This document shows, in pieces, positions 1 to 11,095 of a stretch of 64,000 bases of DNA. Source of the stretch: Collybia mongolica (taxonomy: Eukaryota; Basidiomycota; Agaricomycetes; Agaricales; Clitocybaceae); assembly GCA_013420905.1 (NCBI GenBank), contig JAAXNY010000004.1, positions 1-64,000 of the forward strand, written 5' to 3'. The stretch's first letter is position 1. The number at the start of each line of letters is the position of its first letter. Under the pieces are notes generated by a model. The model was not told the origin of the DNA and did not search any database. It worked only from the letters and a program-made list of their open reading frames with translations. The position numbers and the translations under genes are program-made.

Positions 1-396
1 TTTCCACACACGACGACCTCAACAACGATCCACTTGGTGTTGCGGGGCCTGCTCCCAATACCATCTTCTCTCTTCGTTCTACAGTAGAGTTGCGGGGTTT
101 GCTCCTGACACTACTCCTTCCTCCTCGACGCCTCACCTGTGCTTGCGGCCCTCTGAACTCGGTCATACTCGCGTAACTTTTCAAGGGTTACCTAGAGCTC
201 TTCCCTTGGACTGCCCTGAGGATTCTCGGTCGTTCATAGAAAAGGTTTCGGGTCAGTTGGAGCTCCGTACGTCCGTGACGATTATCCTATCGTGCATAGC
301 TAACAGTCTCCCTCAGGTTTCCATTTATTTTTGCTTGGCTTCCCTTCGTACATCTCTTGCATGCGCATACGGCTTCGATAAATACACTTGAACAAA

Positions 397-600
397 TGTC
401 TAGCCTAACGACTTCTCCAGATACATCTGGTCACCTTACCAGTGAGTGTCCTGCTTGCGTTCCTAAATCCCCGTCAGTTTTGTCTATGATATGCTTCCTA
501 GTTATTGGAGTATCATACGAATTCCATTCTTAAGCTCCACGGCCGTTTCCTCAACTCTACGTAAGTTTTTTTACTTTCCTTCTTATGGATATCTGATTAT
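397..600 (+). pseudogene. Frameshifted copy of small subtelomeric ORF X
   Basis: This copy begins MSSLTTSPDTSGHLTSECPA like the two better copies at 19655-19888 (plus) and 12724-13005 (minus). It loses one T near 484, which breaks the frame. I do not recognise the protein. The Cys-x-x-Cys pair in ECPAC is the only motif seen. The unit is multicopy and decaying. Confidence 0.4.
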
Positions 601-887
601 TTCTTCTAGTTGGTCTCGAAATGCTCCATATGTTCCTGAAGCATGAATAACCAAGAGTCTCGAATGAGGTATACTGCAATCCGCCGCTAGTCTAATTTTG
701 CCTTCTGAAACATGGATCCAGGTGGTTAATGCGCCTCCTTAAACGTCATATTTGTCTGGTGGGTTTTTGGGGGGCTTGAGTTTTCTCTGGCTGCATTACG
801 TTATAGTGTAACTGATATTTTTCATGTAACTCTTCGGACTAATATACAGTATTATTACGATCTCTTTTCTGTATAAAAAGGTGAGGG

Positions 888-1172
888 GTGAAAGGATATT
901 CGTCATTCACTCGTAGTATTGTGGACCTCCAGACTTGCCCCTCCGACCTCCACACCGCTCACCTCATTTTGCTCAAAATATGCCTAGCCATATGTTCACG
1001 GCACACTCACCCAGCTGAACGTCATGCACGACGGCGCGCCCTGGGATACCCTCGCTGGCAGCGTAATACTGATGTGAAGCATGGGCTGTTTCCGGATGAC
1101 GATTCCCTCCTTCCCGAGGGTTGGACACGAGAAACCGATCTCGCTGTTGCCACGGTAATTATTCTCTTGTGA
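888..1172 (+). pseudogene. Frameshifted copy of conserved subtelomeric ORF W
   Basis: The stretch reading KHGLFPDDDSLLPEGWTRET is shared with copies at 20312-20490 (plus) and 12347-12148 (minus). Here single-base losses near 990 and 1050 put the first half (the MPSH..VH..LTQL part) in another frame. A TATA-like TATAAAA lies just upstream, near 873. Function unknown. Confidence 0.4.
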
Positions 1173-1741
1173 GTCCTACGGCCGGTATTCGATGTGCTAA
1201 GCTCCTTCGTAGGACCAGCCCTAGGGCACTCAGGAAGAACACCAGGTTATCGGCAGAGCGCTCCGACAACCCCAACCCCAACCCCAGGAAGAGACCGTCG
1301 TTACCTGCACCCTCTTTGCGGCTGATACACCAGACATGGTTTGTCTTCTCTAGTACATGAGAAGAAATCCTCGATGGACGCTTTTCTCGATAAAGAAAAG
1401 GGCAAAGGTGTGTCATATCACTCGACTCCTCTTGTTCGATTTTGACAAGTCGTTCAGAGATGTATGGCCTGCTCTCGGGAAAGTCTTAAGTGGATCCTGA
1501 GGATGTTCTGGCAAGCCGATTTGGCCGCCGCCGCAGTAATATGATATCAATTCCATTGTTACGAGTTTACTAGTCTACCCATGTACTCAAACACAACTAT
1601 GGCTTTTTGTTTCGCAACCTGTTCTATCTCAGGCCAGATTTCTGGAGTTTAGGGTCATGCCAGGTAGCGCGCGGTCATAGGTATCATCAAACGGGATCGA
1701 GCATTCTATTAAAGTGAGTCAGTACAAGCTAGAGACACAGG

Positions 1742-4700
1742 GAGGTTCGACGAACCTCGCACGTATGTACGCGGTCAATCAAGCCGTTTACGACGGTGAT
1801 CAGGTATTTGGACATCTGAGTTATCTGGACATCTGAGTTGAAGGAATGCAGGCGCAGGAGAAACCGCCGTACGCGGCCTCCATTCGAAATGGGGAAGTGA
1901 AACGCAGGAGGAAACTCCGTACGTTGCGCATTGGCTGGAGTGGGATCGCGGAGTGGGTAGTTTCTATTCCAGGAGGGAGCCAAGGCCTTGTAAATTGGAT
2001 TCTTTGATATTTGGGATGTGGGAGGCGACGAGTTGAGCCTTGCCAGTGTAGACTGAGAGAGTGCCGGTGGGGAGCAGACCCGTTACACGAGAAAGGTGAG
2101 GTTTCGAGGAACCTCGGGTTATACAGGCCTCCACGAGTGGAACCGGGTCAGTACTGAGATGGCGATGATCTCACAGGCAGAGCACTGACCGTATAACATG
2201 GTTGGCCCTCAAATCGGTGAGTACGCTACGTCGTCAAGTTGCTTTTCGGCGAAGATCAGATGCCAGCCATGTGTAAACGCTCGGGGAAGTCGAGGTTCGA
2301 CGAACCTTGCTGCTAAGAACAATGATTCGTATGTTTGAGGCTAAGGACTACAAGCGCAGGAGAAATACCCGCGCGCTGCGCCTGCTCGAATAAAGAAGAG
2401 AAACGCAGGAGGAAACTCCGTACGTTGGGATAGCGCTGGAGTGAGATTGGGGACTGAGGGGGTTTTCCATTCTAAAAGAGGGAGCCCTGCGCTCGACGGC
2501 TTAACATTCCAAGCCTTAGATACTGGTTTCTTTGAATATTTGGGATGTGGAGATGGCGAATCGAACCCTGCGCAGTAGATTCTAAGAGTACCGGCGGGGA
2601 TCAGATGCCGTAGAAACGAGAAAGGCGAGGTTCGAGGAACCTCGGGTATACAGGACTCTACGAGAGAATTGCATCAGTACTGAGGTGGCGATGATTTCAC
2701 GGACGGAGGTACTGACCGTACAACTTTGTTTGGCCCTCAAATCGGGTGAGAGTACGCTACGCCGTCAAGTGGTATTTTTAGGCGGAGGTCAGATGTCAGC
2801 CATGGAGGGCGGAAACATGATGTTCGACGAACCTCGCGTATACGCGCCCAAAGAAACGATGTTAGGATTGGTCCGAGGATGCGTTGGTGAGGTTGAGGTT
2901 GAGGATCAACGAACCTCGTTGTGCATTCAGGTCAAACGAGTACTTCGGCACTCAAGCCGTTTTCGCGGTGGTCAGGCGGTTGTTGCGTCGTAGGTGCGCG
3001 GGAGGGATTGTAATATATATCTACGCGAAAGAATTGGTCAAAGTGAGCGGGAAGACGCTCTTTTGACTAACTTGTCCATCGAGGTACTTTCCTTTTGACA
3101 GTCACGTTGAGGTTTTGAGTAGGCGCAGGAGTTTTGTGGGCTAGATTGGTCCCGATGCACGAGAACGGCGAGGTTCGACGAACCCGGGTAGTCGAGAATG
3201 TTCGGTTTAGGATGAGGAATCGGTGCGAGAAGAGATACGGGGCGCAGGAGCAGACTCCGTACGCTGTAGTAATCCGAGGGGTGTAGACAGACGCAGGAGC
3301 AGACCCCTTACGTTGTGCAGTGGTGGGGAGCGAAACAGGTGCGGACAAGTGGACGAGTCCGATAACCGAACGGATGGATCGCCGGTGTTCCAACTCGGTG
3401 ATCTCGGTGATAATTATCACCTGACTTTAGATTTTTGGCGCGCATCGTCACTTCTTCCTTTCCACCCCCATCCCCACCACCTTCACCACACCCAACGGCT
3501 TCATCAACGATCCACTTGGTGTTGCGGGGGCCTGCTCCCAATACCACCTTCTTTCATCGTCTATAGTAGAGTTACGGGGTTTGGCTCCTGACACCTACTC
3601 CTTCTTTCTCGACGCCTCACCTGTGCTTGCGGCCCTCTGAACGCGTGTCGTACTTGCGTTATCTTTTAAAAGAGTTAACCTAGGCGTCGCCTTCCGTTGG
3701 ACTGTCCCTGGGCAGTTGGAGCTCCGTGCGTCCCGCCGACAAGGGTCCTGTGCCTGCATCGCTAACAGTCTCTGTCAGGTTCGCATTCCTTGACTGCGTC
3801 TTCCTCCCGGTGGTCAGCGTCCCTCTTGCCGCTCCAACTTCCCTCATTGGGTCTCGCAGAGCGCTTACTTTGCAATTGCTACTCCCAGTCATGTCTGTAA
3901 GTTCGTCTTAATTCTTCTCGTACCGTGTCTAAGCTATATTGGTCTCGAGCCACCTACAGCAACCTTTTAATGATAATCCACAAGGTTTTAGGAATCGTTC
4001 TAATGCGCGAAACCCCACATCCGTTCCCGCCCCACGTGCTATCTGCTTACATCCCCTCACCAGTCTCATGATAGCCATTCGGTCACCATCGCTGTAAAAC
4101 AAAAATAAATTGTCATTCCCATTTAGAAACTCTAGTAAACAATATTACAACTTCGTCTCGATAAAGCAGATATATGGCGTTTGTATCTTTCGAGAGTCAT
4201 CGCACCCCTGTCAACATCGTGGCTAGTGATGCCTAGCAGATGAGTTGACAATAACGAGATTCCAGTTTATGAATTCCGAAGCATGCAGCGCACAGCACTG
4301 ACGAACAGGAACCCTCGTGGCAGATGGTGTGCATGCGATATATCAAATATTCCGCGGAGAGATATACTGCGGGTATTGGGGATGTCATATCTCACACGAA
4401 GATTTGGCGGCTTGATCTAAAAGAAGCCCATTTCTTCAGCATGTAGCTCACTTGAAGATATCTGATTGTTAAGGCGACTACTCCGTCTTTTTTAACCCTA
4501 ACCACCAGATTACAGTGAGTCCCTAACTTTTCGAATAGCTTCTTGTTTCATTGCGCACACGACGCAGTACTGCTAACAACTTATAAGTCACATTCAAGCG
4601 CTCTTATAACTGTAGTCAACTCACTCTCTTGAAACTACCACCACACTTCCATGCCCATCATCTCGCGCGGTATAACAGGGGTTTCGTCTCTCCGTCTGGA

Positions 4701-6863
4701 CCTCCCGCCGGCGTTCCTAGGGGTTTTTTTTCTCGGGAAAGGCCTTACACAAGGTACGCTTCTCTTCATATCGAGCAGGGCGTAACTCATGGGGGTCCCT
4801 TGAGATTCCTTATGGAGTCTCGGTCGCCGAGCAGGCCTGCCAGCATCGCATTGGTTCAGCGTTTCTTCGAGGATGAGGCGTCGGTAAGTGTTTATTTCTT
4901 CGCTTCTTGCTTCGGCCTTATAGTAATAGGATCCTCACTGGCGCGAGGACACTATGTGCCCGGTGAGTTGACTTGATTTTTCCTACCCCTCCTCGTCTAA
5001 GTCCTTCAAGATCTGTCCTCGAGGATCCAGCCTCTCGCGACCACATCTCCTGACTTGTACGTGCCGTCGCTTATGGTACTGCCAGGTAAGTCGATTCCCC
5101 GGTCGCAGACAGCTAACTTATGCAACTTAAAAACAGAAATGCGTCTTCAACCTGCCGCCATGGGGCGGAACGACGATAGAATGTCCTGTAAGTCTTCATT
5201 CTGATTGTTTTTGGTAGTCTAATTTCGGGGTAGGGCCCTATTGCGCCCGTCCCGCTCTTGCTGTTCATTTTGGTTGGCTGGCCGATTGAGCCGCCATTGT
5301 CCTATTCTATGTAATTACTCTACCTACCTTCCATTTGTATATAATCTTGTAGTCTAGTATTCTTGATAGTGTTTCTTGGCGACTATAGATACTTCTAATA
5401 TTAATTGCATCGCTCTAATACCTGCATCTTTATTCAGTTCGACATTGGTTCTTCATCAACCAACCAGAATAATCACAAGAACAAGAATGAGTACTGCTCC
5501 CTCTGTGCGATAAAAGGGTGAGTCTTATGAGCATTGTCGAACTGAAGTCCTGCAATTTGCAGTTACCAAATGAGCAGAACGCGAGGTTCCACGAACCTCG
5601 CTTTCATCCTGGTGTTATCGCATGGGAGGTATGCATATTGCGCAAAGCTCGACGAGTCTCATCTCCGGTCATTGAATAAGGTCCGCAAATGGCCTGAGGC
5701 ACGACCGAACCAACATAACTGAACCAGCCACCCCTAGTCGCAGCACATCAGGTGAGTAATGTGAGGCTCGACGAACCTCGCCTATCTCACGCGAGGTATT
5801 GAGTTAGTGTAAAAACTCCCGGTCCTACTGGCGAGGATATCCCATGTACGAACAGCTGATCAAAGATTGCACCCGGGTTCAAATAATGTGAGTAGGTTAT
5901 CAAACGGGATTGGCCACTCGTTATCGAGTTCCAGGTTGGCCATTCTCGAGGCTCATCAAACCTCATTCCACCCTTCGGTGATCTTGCTATTATTCTAGTT
6001 AGTTATCTCATCATTACTTAGGGCTATCGGTGTACTCGAGTTCTTCTGACCTCAGATAGAATTGTCAAGGTGGTGTCTATCACCTAGAATTGCATTCCAC
6101 AAAGTAAGTTGATTTCGAGGATCACCGAGCTCTGCCCGCGCCACACTTTGTCGTCTAATTAGTTTCTTAGTTGTTACTGCTGTATTCTTCATGGCTTCGC
6201 ATTGGACCGTCAGACGGTCAGTTCTAACCAACCAACCAAACCAAACACATCATCCCCGGTTTTCTCGCGTTCGAAGCGAGGCTCATAGAGTCTCGTCTCA
6301 TAGTCTCTCTCATCACCCGCAAACACCAGTGAACAAAATGTGAGGTTCGTGGAACCTCGCATCTATTGGAGCATTTGGAAGTGTTGTTACTCGGAAACGC
6401 GAGGTTCGACGAACCTCACACACCAGAATTGTTATCAAGAAATTGCATTTGGTGGGCTCTGATTGATGGTCATAGTAGTAATAAAATAGAGCGAGCCGAG
6501 GCTTACAATGCCAACTTCTTAGACTCTTCATTTTTATCCTCATCAGCCTATTGAGGCATTTGGGAACATGGACTCAAGGATGTGAGGTTCGTCGAACCTC
6601 ATGTGCTAGTATGTTTGTTCAAGAGAGTAGGCATGATAGACTCAGAAGTAAATGTGAGGTTCGACGAACCTCACACACCAGAATTGTTGTTGTTATCAAG
6701 AAAATTCATTTGGTGGGCTCTGATTGATGGTCAATAGTAGTGATAAAATAGAGCGAGCTGAGGCTTGCAATGCCAAACCTCTTAGACTCTTCACTTTTAT
6801 CCTCATCAGCCTATTGTGGCATTAGGGAACATGGACTCAAGGATGCGAGGTTCGTCGAACCTC
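1742..6863. repeat. Cluster of GAGGTTCG-n-CGAACCTC palindromes (copy 1)
   Basis: Perfect or near-perfect copies of the 17 bp palindrome GAGGTTCGACGAACCTC, or its centre-T form, lie near 1742, 2292, 2626, 2822, 3172, 5583, 5763, 6343, 6402, 6584, 6656 and 6847. The 8 bp arms are conserved, while the centre varies (A, T, or asymmetric forms such as GAGGTTCGAGGAACCTC). Flanking sequences differ from copy to copy, so these are dispersed short palindromes and not one tandem array. Confidence 0.85.
4492..4503 (+). repeat. Interstitial telomere repeat TTAACCCTAACC
   Basis: A two-unit CCCTAA stretch sits at a module boundary inside the duplicated block. The matching site in the second copy is 23932-23943. 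The orientation is that of a left chromosome end. It is short, so chance cannot be excluded for this site alone, but its equivalents elsewhere coincide with clear sequence junctions. Confidence 0.5.
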
Positions 6864-6975
6864 ATGTGCTAGTATGTTTATTCAGAAAGTAGACATGATA
6901 GACTCAGAAGTACAATGGTAGTAGTAGTAAATTTGAATGAACTGTACCTATGATGGAAAGGAATTCCATCTGTCT

Positions 6976-7252
6976 CTCAATCCTACTCCCAATCCCTGCT
7001 CATCTCTGCTCATCCCTGCTCCCAATCCCTGCCCATCCCTACTCCCAATCCCTGCCCATCCCTGCTCATCCCTGCTCCCAATCCCTGCCCATCCCTGCCC
7101 ATCCCTGCTCCCAATCCCTGCCCATCCCTGCTCATCCCTGCTCCCAATCCCTGCTCATCCCTGCTCATCCCTGCTCCCAATCCCCGCCCATCCCTGCTCA
7201 TCCCTGCTCCCAATCCCTGCCCATCCCTACTCCCAATCCCTGCTCATCCCTG
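6976..7252. repeat. Minisatellite of CCAATCCCTGCYCATCCCTGC type
   Basis: A degenerate array of about 10-11 bp units built from AATCCCTGCC, CATCCCTGCT and CATCCCTACT. It is open in several frames on both strands, which explains the low-complexity Pro/Ser ORFs here. I do not regard those as genes. The second copy (26426-26836) is longer by about 130 bp, so the array changes length. Confidence 0.9.
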
Positions 7253-7308
7253 TAATTTAAATCCCTGTTCAATCCCTGTCCAATAAAAAATAGCCCCATA
7301 ACCAACGC

Positions 7309-8179
7309 ATGGTCTCTGTTCGCGATACAGTCGAAAAGTGGCGTTCCCACCAAGCCGCTGGCACTACTCCTGCAACGTTCGCGTCTAAGGCGCCCGAAAT
7401 CCAATTCTCCAAGGATTTCGTTGAGTCATTCGAAGCTGACGAAGCCAAGAAACGACTTCTTGATGCTCACAAAAAGTATCAGGCTGAGATCTTCAAGGAC
7501 GCTCTCGTCGCCAAAGAAGTCGAGCTCACAACGCTGCAAACCTCCCTCGAGCCTAAGCAACTCTACAACCGACTCATCGTCCCCGTCACCGACACCAGCA
7601 AGGTCGAGATGGCGCGCAGGAAGCGACCTATCCTCGAGGACGGTGATGAAGAAGGAGAGGTTAAGATCACAGGTTGGGTACCGGACCCTGCGTCCAAATC
7701 TAACTACCTTTTAGTCGCCCGTGATCTCCCTATCATCGGACTCCGCGTCGTCTCCCTCGTGGAGGCGGCCCACCTTGCCGTCACTAAGAAGAAAGAGGCT
7801 AAGAAGGATCTCCGAGACAAGATGGATGTCGACGACGGTGATGATGCCGTCAAGCAGAAGGACTTAAGTAAGTTAGTCCAGAAGGCCGTCGACCAAGCCA
7901 TCAAGAAGAGGACTCCCGCGCCCAAGGTACGTCACCGCGGTCGCTCACACTCTCATGTTCTGACTTCTTCCCCTCAAGGATCTCCGATTCAAGAAGGGAG
8001 CCGCCAAGAAGTCGTCCTCCTCTACCGCCCCCAAGAAGACCGCCTCCAAGAAGAAGGCTCCTCAACCGCGCCAAGCCGCAAAGCTCGCCGCGATGAAGAA
8101 GAATGGCAAAGGTCTCAAGGGGAAAGGGAAGGCTGGGAAGCCTGGCCCTCGGGGAGCCAAGAAGTCGTCGTCCAAGTAG
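7309..8179 (+). CDS. ORF1 of a Penelope-like element, spliced form
   Basis: The ATG lies a few bases after the junction with telomere-like sequence. Exon 1 (7309-7926, 206 codons) has an acidic middle and predicted helical segments (for example KKRLLDAHKKYQAEIFKD). A convincing 52 nt intron (7927-7978: GTACGT..TTCTGAC..TCAAG) follows. Splicing leads into a 66-codon Lys/Ala/Gly-rich tail that resembles a histone H1 or nucleic-acid-binding tail, ending at TAG 8177-8179. The product is 272 aa. A nucleic-acid-binding or chaperone role is inferred from charge only; I recognise no family. Without splicing the frame continues into the RT (see next entry). The 5' end may be truncated, since almost no leader precedes the ATG. 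Confidence 0.6.
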
Positions 8180-9669
8180 GCGACGACACTACTGTATTTG
8201 ATCTACCGCCGCCGAATCCATCATTCCGGTACGAGAATCCTTACACTTGGCCTGACTGGTTGCTAACCATTCCATACCCACTTGCGCGCTCGTATATATT
8301 GTTAAATACACCCATATTTGTAATTGATGCCAATAGATATAAGAACGTTATCCATCGCGCGCCTGGTGTGAATCTCCCGAAAAACATCGAGTATGACTTA
8401 TCTGTCGGAATGAATTATATGTTTAAGTCAGAAAGAAACTCTAAATTAATTCTAGACGCTTGGAAAGATTTCTCGCGTCGCCTGAGATGGCGCCTATATT
8501 TTGCCTTCTCCAACCCAGAATCTAACTCTCTCTATGACCCAGACTATGAACTTAACCGCCCCCCCTCAGGAAAAGTTCCTCTGTTACCAGACTATATCGA
8601 GCTAGGGATCCGTCGTGGTCAGTACTTTGTGGAAAACACAATCGCTAAAATACCCGCGGAAGAAGCTGCGCCGTCAACGCCCCGGCCTAACACTACCCGA
8701 ATTCGAAGGTGGCTGTTAGATAACAACTATGTCCTAACACCCACCGATAAAAATCTTGGCATTTCGGTGTCTAGGCGTGACTGGCTAATAGAGAAATGTA
8801 AGGAGCTCCTTGATGATGAAACTAATTATAAGATGTTACATCCTCTCATCGCCGCCACCTACATTAAGAAAACAATCGAACAAATGGACGAGCTTGCCCA
8901 AAAGGCTATGCTCTTAAGCGACGAACCCTGTGACCAGCTATTGGATTGGTTCCGTCAATTCATACCTGATGCTGGAGAAACGTATGATCTCGCAAACTTG
9001 CCATGTTTCTATGGTATCCCTAAAATACATAAACAGCCTGTTAAAATGCGACCTATAATACCCTGTCACTCGGCGGTCATGAATCCAGCCGCTAAATTTG
9101 TTTCGAAAAAACTCAAACCGCTCATCAAAGCGGCGCCATCCATTATACATGGTACCAAAGACCTGGCGATCAAATTGAGTAAGGTTACTATTTCAAATCG
9201 GAAGAAATTCTTTATCGTCACGGGCGACATTGTTGCCTACTATCCTAATATACCAATTCAACGTTGTATAGATATTGTTACCGACATGTATCTTGAATAT
9301 ATCACCGGACTGGATCCTGACTACATCAATTTCATGCACCTTGACGAGCACGTACTGCGTGGCCTTCAGGCATTCATACTTGCACTAGAAGTTGGGAATC
9401 GTAACCTTATATTTCGCTTTCAAAAATATATATACCTTCAATTACATGGACTCGCAATGGGAGTAGCGGATTCCCCGGATCTCGCGAACCTCTACGGGGT
9501 CTTTTTTGAAAGGAAATGCAACATTTTGAACGACCCGAGAATACCTTTCTACGGTCGATACATAGATGATTGTTTAGCAATTGTGTATGCTGCCTCTGCT
9601 GATGAGGCCCTTCGCATTGTTAAAACACTTGAAATCGAATCTTGCGAAATAGAGTGGTCCGCAGTCTGA
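7309..9669 (+). CDS. Penelope-like (Coprina-type) reverse transcriptase, main part
   Basis: Reverse transcriptase of a telomere-attached Penelope-like retroelement. The 786-codon frame is open if the 52 nt intron is kept. RT landmarks in order: PTDKNLG (about residue 480), a fingers region with YGIPKIHKQPVKMRPI (about 565-585), motif A with GDIVAYYPNIP (about 638-648), motif B with HGLAMGVADSPDLANLY (about 712-728) and motif C GRYIDD (749-754). The K-HK-RP and YIDD spacing and style fit Penelope-like RTs. No GIY-YIG endonuclease follows, as in the EN-deficient Athena/Coprina group, which primes on chromosome ends. The catalytic Asp residues of motifs A and C are present. The frame ends at TGA 9667-9669 through a single-base frameshift just before the conserved APFLD segment, so this copy cannot make a complete RT unless recoded. 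Confidence 0.9.
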   Translation: MVSVRDTVEKWRSHQAAGTTPATFASKAPEIQFSKDFVESFEADEAKKRLLDAHKKYQAEIFKDALVAKEVELTTLQTSLEPKQLYNRLIVPVTDTSKVEMARRKRPILEDGDEEGEVKITGWVPDPASKSNYLLVARDLPIIGLRVVSLVEAAHLAVTKKKEAKKDLRDKMDVDDGDDAVKQKDLSKLVQKAVDQAIKKRTPAPKVRHRGRSHSHVLTSSPQGSPIQEGSRQEVVLLYRPQEDRLQEEGSSTAPSRKARRDEEEWQRSQGEREGWEAWPSGSQEVVVQVGDDTTVFDLPPPNPSFRYENPYTWPDWLLTIPYPLARSYILLNTPIFVIDANRYKNVIHRAPGVNLPKNIEYDLSVGMNYMFKSERNSKLILDAWKDFSRRLRWRLYFAFSNPESNSLYDPDYELNRPPSGKVPLLPDYIELGIRRGQYFVENTIAKIPAEEAAPSTPRPNTTRIRRWLLDNNYVLTPTDKNLGISVSRRDWLIEKCKELLDDETNYKMLHPLIAATYIKKTIEQMDELAQKAMLLSDEPCDQLLDWFRQFIPDAGETYDLANLPCFYGIPKIHKQPVKMRPIIPCHSAVMNPAAKFVSKKLKPLIKAAPSIIHGTKDLAIKLSKVTISNRKKFFIVTGDIVAYYPNIPIQRCIDIVTDMYLEYITGLDPDYINFMHLDEHVLRGLQAFILALEVGNRNLIFRFQKYIYLQLHGLAMGVADSPDLANLYGVFFERKCNILNDPRIPFYGRYIDDCLAIVYAASADEALRIVKTLEIESCEIEWSAV

Positions 9670-10591
9670 TAGACAAGCGCCGTTCCTAGATATGATGTTA
9701 TACATTGATATGCAGAACCGTTTGCAACACATGCCCTATCGGAAAAGTGGATCGCATCAGGAAAGAATTCCATGGATCTCTCACCACCCTCTAGATGTAA
9801 AAAGAGGAACTTACGTGGGCGAGATGTCCCGTTTAGCCACCCTGAGTAGTACATTTCAGAACTACCGGAACGCTATAGACTCGCTTCGTGCACTCTATAT
9901 ACAGCGTGGCTATCCAGTGAAATTAGTATTACAGTGGACTTCGGTCAATATGGCAGAACGATGGCAGAAACGTCTATCAGAGTCTAAGGGTTCTGGAGAG
10001 CTAGACAGTGTTCTGGTGCTTAAGTCTGAATTCAATACTGCTTGGAATTACTTCTCTGCTCGAGAATTGGGTAACACAATTACGGATTTCTGGTCGTTAT
10101 GGCTAAACCATAACCAGACAGCTACGGAGGGGAATCGCTTACCCCCCATAGAGTTCCCACAATTATCTGGATCTTTGGGCAAGTTGGCCGATGGAGTCCC
10201 GGAGGCGTACACCGTGCGTCTTCAGGTCACTAACGGTACGACGACCTCAATACCAGATATACGGAAACTAGATATCTTAAAGCGCCGATGGATTGTCAGC
10301 CGCAAACGCACTCTCAATTCTTCGACCTTCGTAAATCTTTGGAAAAAGATTGTTATCGAACACTTAGACAAGGATGCAGCACGAAAGGCTGTACCCAATG
10401 AGCCCGTGGGTAACCCCCAGAATACGGTAGTAAGAACTATAAACCCCACTCCTAACATTGTGAACAGGGAACGGATCGAAACCATTCACACGCGCGAGCG
10501 TGCGGACTCAGAGTTGGACCCCTTCGTCCTTGCTTGGAACCAAGGTTTTAGGCTCGGAGTGAACGCGGACCCTACTGGAGTAACTCTCTAA
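9653..10591 (+). CDS. Penelope-like RT, C-terminal part after the frameshift
   Basis: This is a direct continuation of the RT in the next frame, open from 9653. SDRQAPFLDMMLYID is the palm end (motif D/E region), and SHHPLDVKRGTYVGEMSRLA through IQRGYPVKL is the thumb typical of Penelope-like RTs. A C-terminal extension of about 200 residues with no recognisable domain follows. I see no GIY-YIG motif or zinc-finger cysteines. The extension includes a basic stretch (ILKRRWIVSRKRTL). The ATG at 9692 is only an internal methionine, not a real start. The long open frame after the break suggests the frameshift is recent. Confidence 0.85.
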   Translation, partial: SGPQSDRQAPFLDMMLYIDMQNRLQHMPYRKSGSHQERIPWISHHPLDVKRGTYVGEMSRLATLSSTFQNYRNAIDSLRALYIQRGYPVKLVLQWTSVNMAERWQKRLSESKGSGELDSVLVLKSEFNTAWNYFSARELGNTITDFWSLWLNHNQTATEGNRLPPIEFPQLSGSLGKLADGVPEAYTVRLQVTNGTTTSIPDIRKLDILKRRWIVSRKRTLNSSTFVNLWKKIVIEHLDKDAARKAVPNEPVGNPQNTVVRTINPTPNIVNRERIETIHTRERADSELDPFVLAWNQGFRLGVNADPTGVTL

Positions 10592-11095
10592 TCTGCGCCT
10601 TTGGTATCCCCAGAGGTGATGGCCTAGGAAACCGGTCGCAATGCAGCTCCTGTTGCACTTTATGGTCTGTGCTCAGCGAAAAGTGAAATAACTTTTGATG
10701 ATCTTGTGGGCTAAGGCCCCACACCTGTCGCGGCTCACCCCGCGCAGTTGATCTCCTTTACGGAACGATTACCTCTTGATCTTTGGTATAAGTCTATCTA
10801 TCTGAGGCGTAGCATGCTGGTGGATTCCGGCTGGTTACGAAAAGTAATAGCGCCCAAGTTGATTGAGGTTGGGGATTGGGTTCCCCCTGTAAAATTGAAC
10901 CTCGTTTAAAGATCTATTTCGTCTTAAGGGACGTCGCCTAGTAGCAACTCCCCGCTTGAATCACTCTAAGTGTCAATTCTCGTAAGAACTCCTTGAAAAA
11001 CTGTCTATTCCCCCAGTTTTTCCACTCACTACATACGTTTACCAGAAGCTCTGTTTAAAATCTGGGACATGTCGGTTTTAGATGGCCGTTGGAAC
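10592..11095 (+). other. 3' untranslated end of the RT-bearing element
   Basis: About 500 bp without an ORF follows the RT. It contains a 9 bp perfect hairpin (GAAAAACTG at 10995-11003 with CAGTTTTTC at 11014-11022). It ends where CCTAACCCTAAC begins (11095-11106). I looked for a hammerhead core here and found none, unlike modules A and B downstream. Confidence 0.55.

Larger units (their letters stand above)
1..3480. repeat. Subtelomeric tandem unit, about 3.48 kb
   Basis: The signature GGTGTTGCGGGGCCTGCTCC starts at base 36 and recurs at about 3518 (one extra G), 17921 and 22837. The spacing is about 3.48 kb in the first pair, and also in the second once the 1.4 kb insert at 18237-19671 is subtracted. 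A further partial unit lies at about 16960-17888. The copies differ by many small indels that do not respect reading frames, so most of the unit looks noncoding. It carries the palindrome and CAGGAG..CCCCGTACG motif families listed separately. Confidence 0.75.
3481..7300. repeat. Duplicated subtelomeric block, copy 1 (pairs with about 22800-26880)
   Basis: Near-identical sequence recurs at about 22800-26880. The two copies differ by scattered substitutions, small indels and minisatellite length. I found no reading frame conserved between copies across 4600-6900, so I treat it as noncoding. The block ends with AATAAAAAATAGCCCCATAACC followed by telomere-like bases in both copies, and then joins to different sequence: the RT gene at 7303 here, module A at 26894 in the other copy. 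Confidence 0.8.

Noticed and set aside
6937..7260. Pro/Ser repeat proteins on both strands
   Set aside because: They are artefacts of the minisatellite, open in several frames and changing with array length.
9692..10591. A possible endonuclease (GIY-YIG) in the C-terminal part of the RT
   Set aside because: No GIY or YIG motif and no matching catalytic residues are visible.
7309..10591. Telomerase reverse transcriptase
   Set aside because: The motif spacing and the thumb sequence are of Penelope type, and there is no TEN or RNA-binding domain of TERT.
10995..11022. Hairpin with GAAA at the end of the RT element, as a possible hammerhead
   Set aside because: No CUGANGA upstream, and the base before GAAA is T instead of the C needed for the helix II closing pair.
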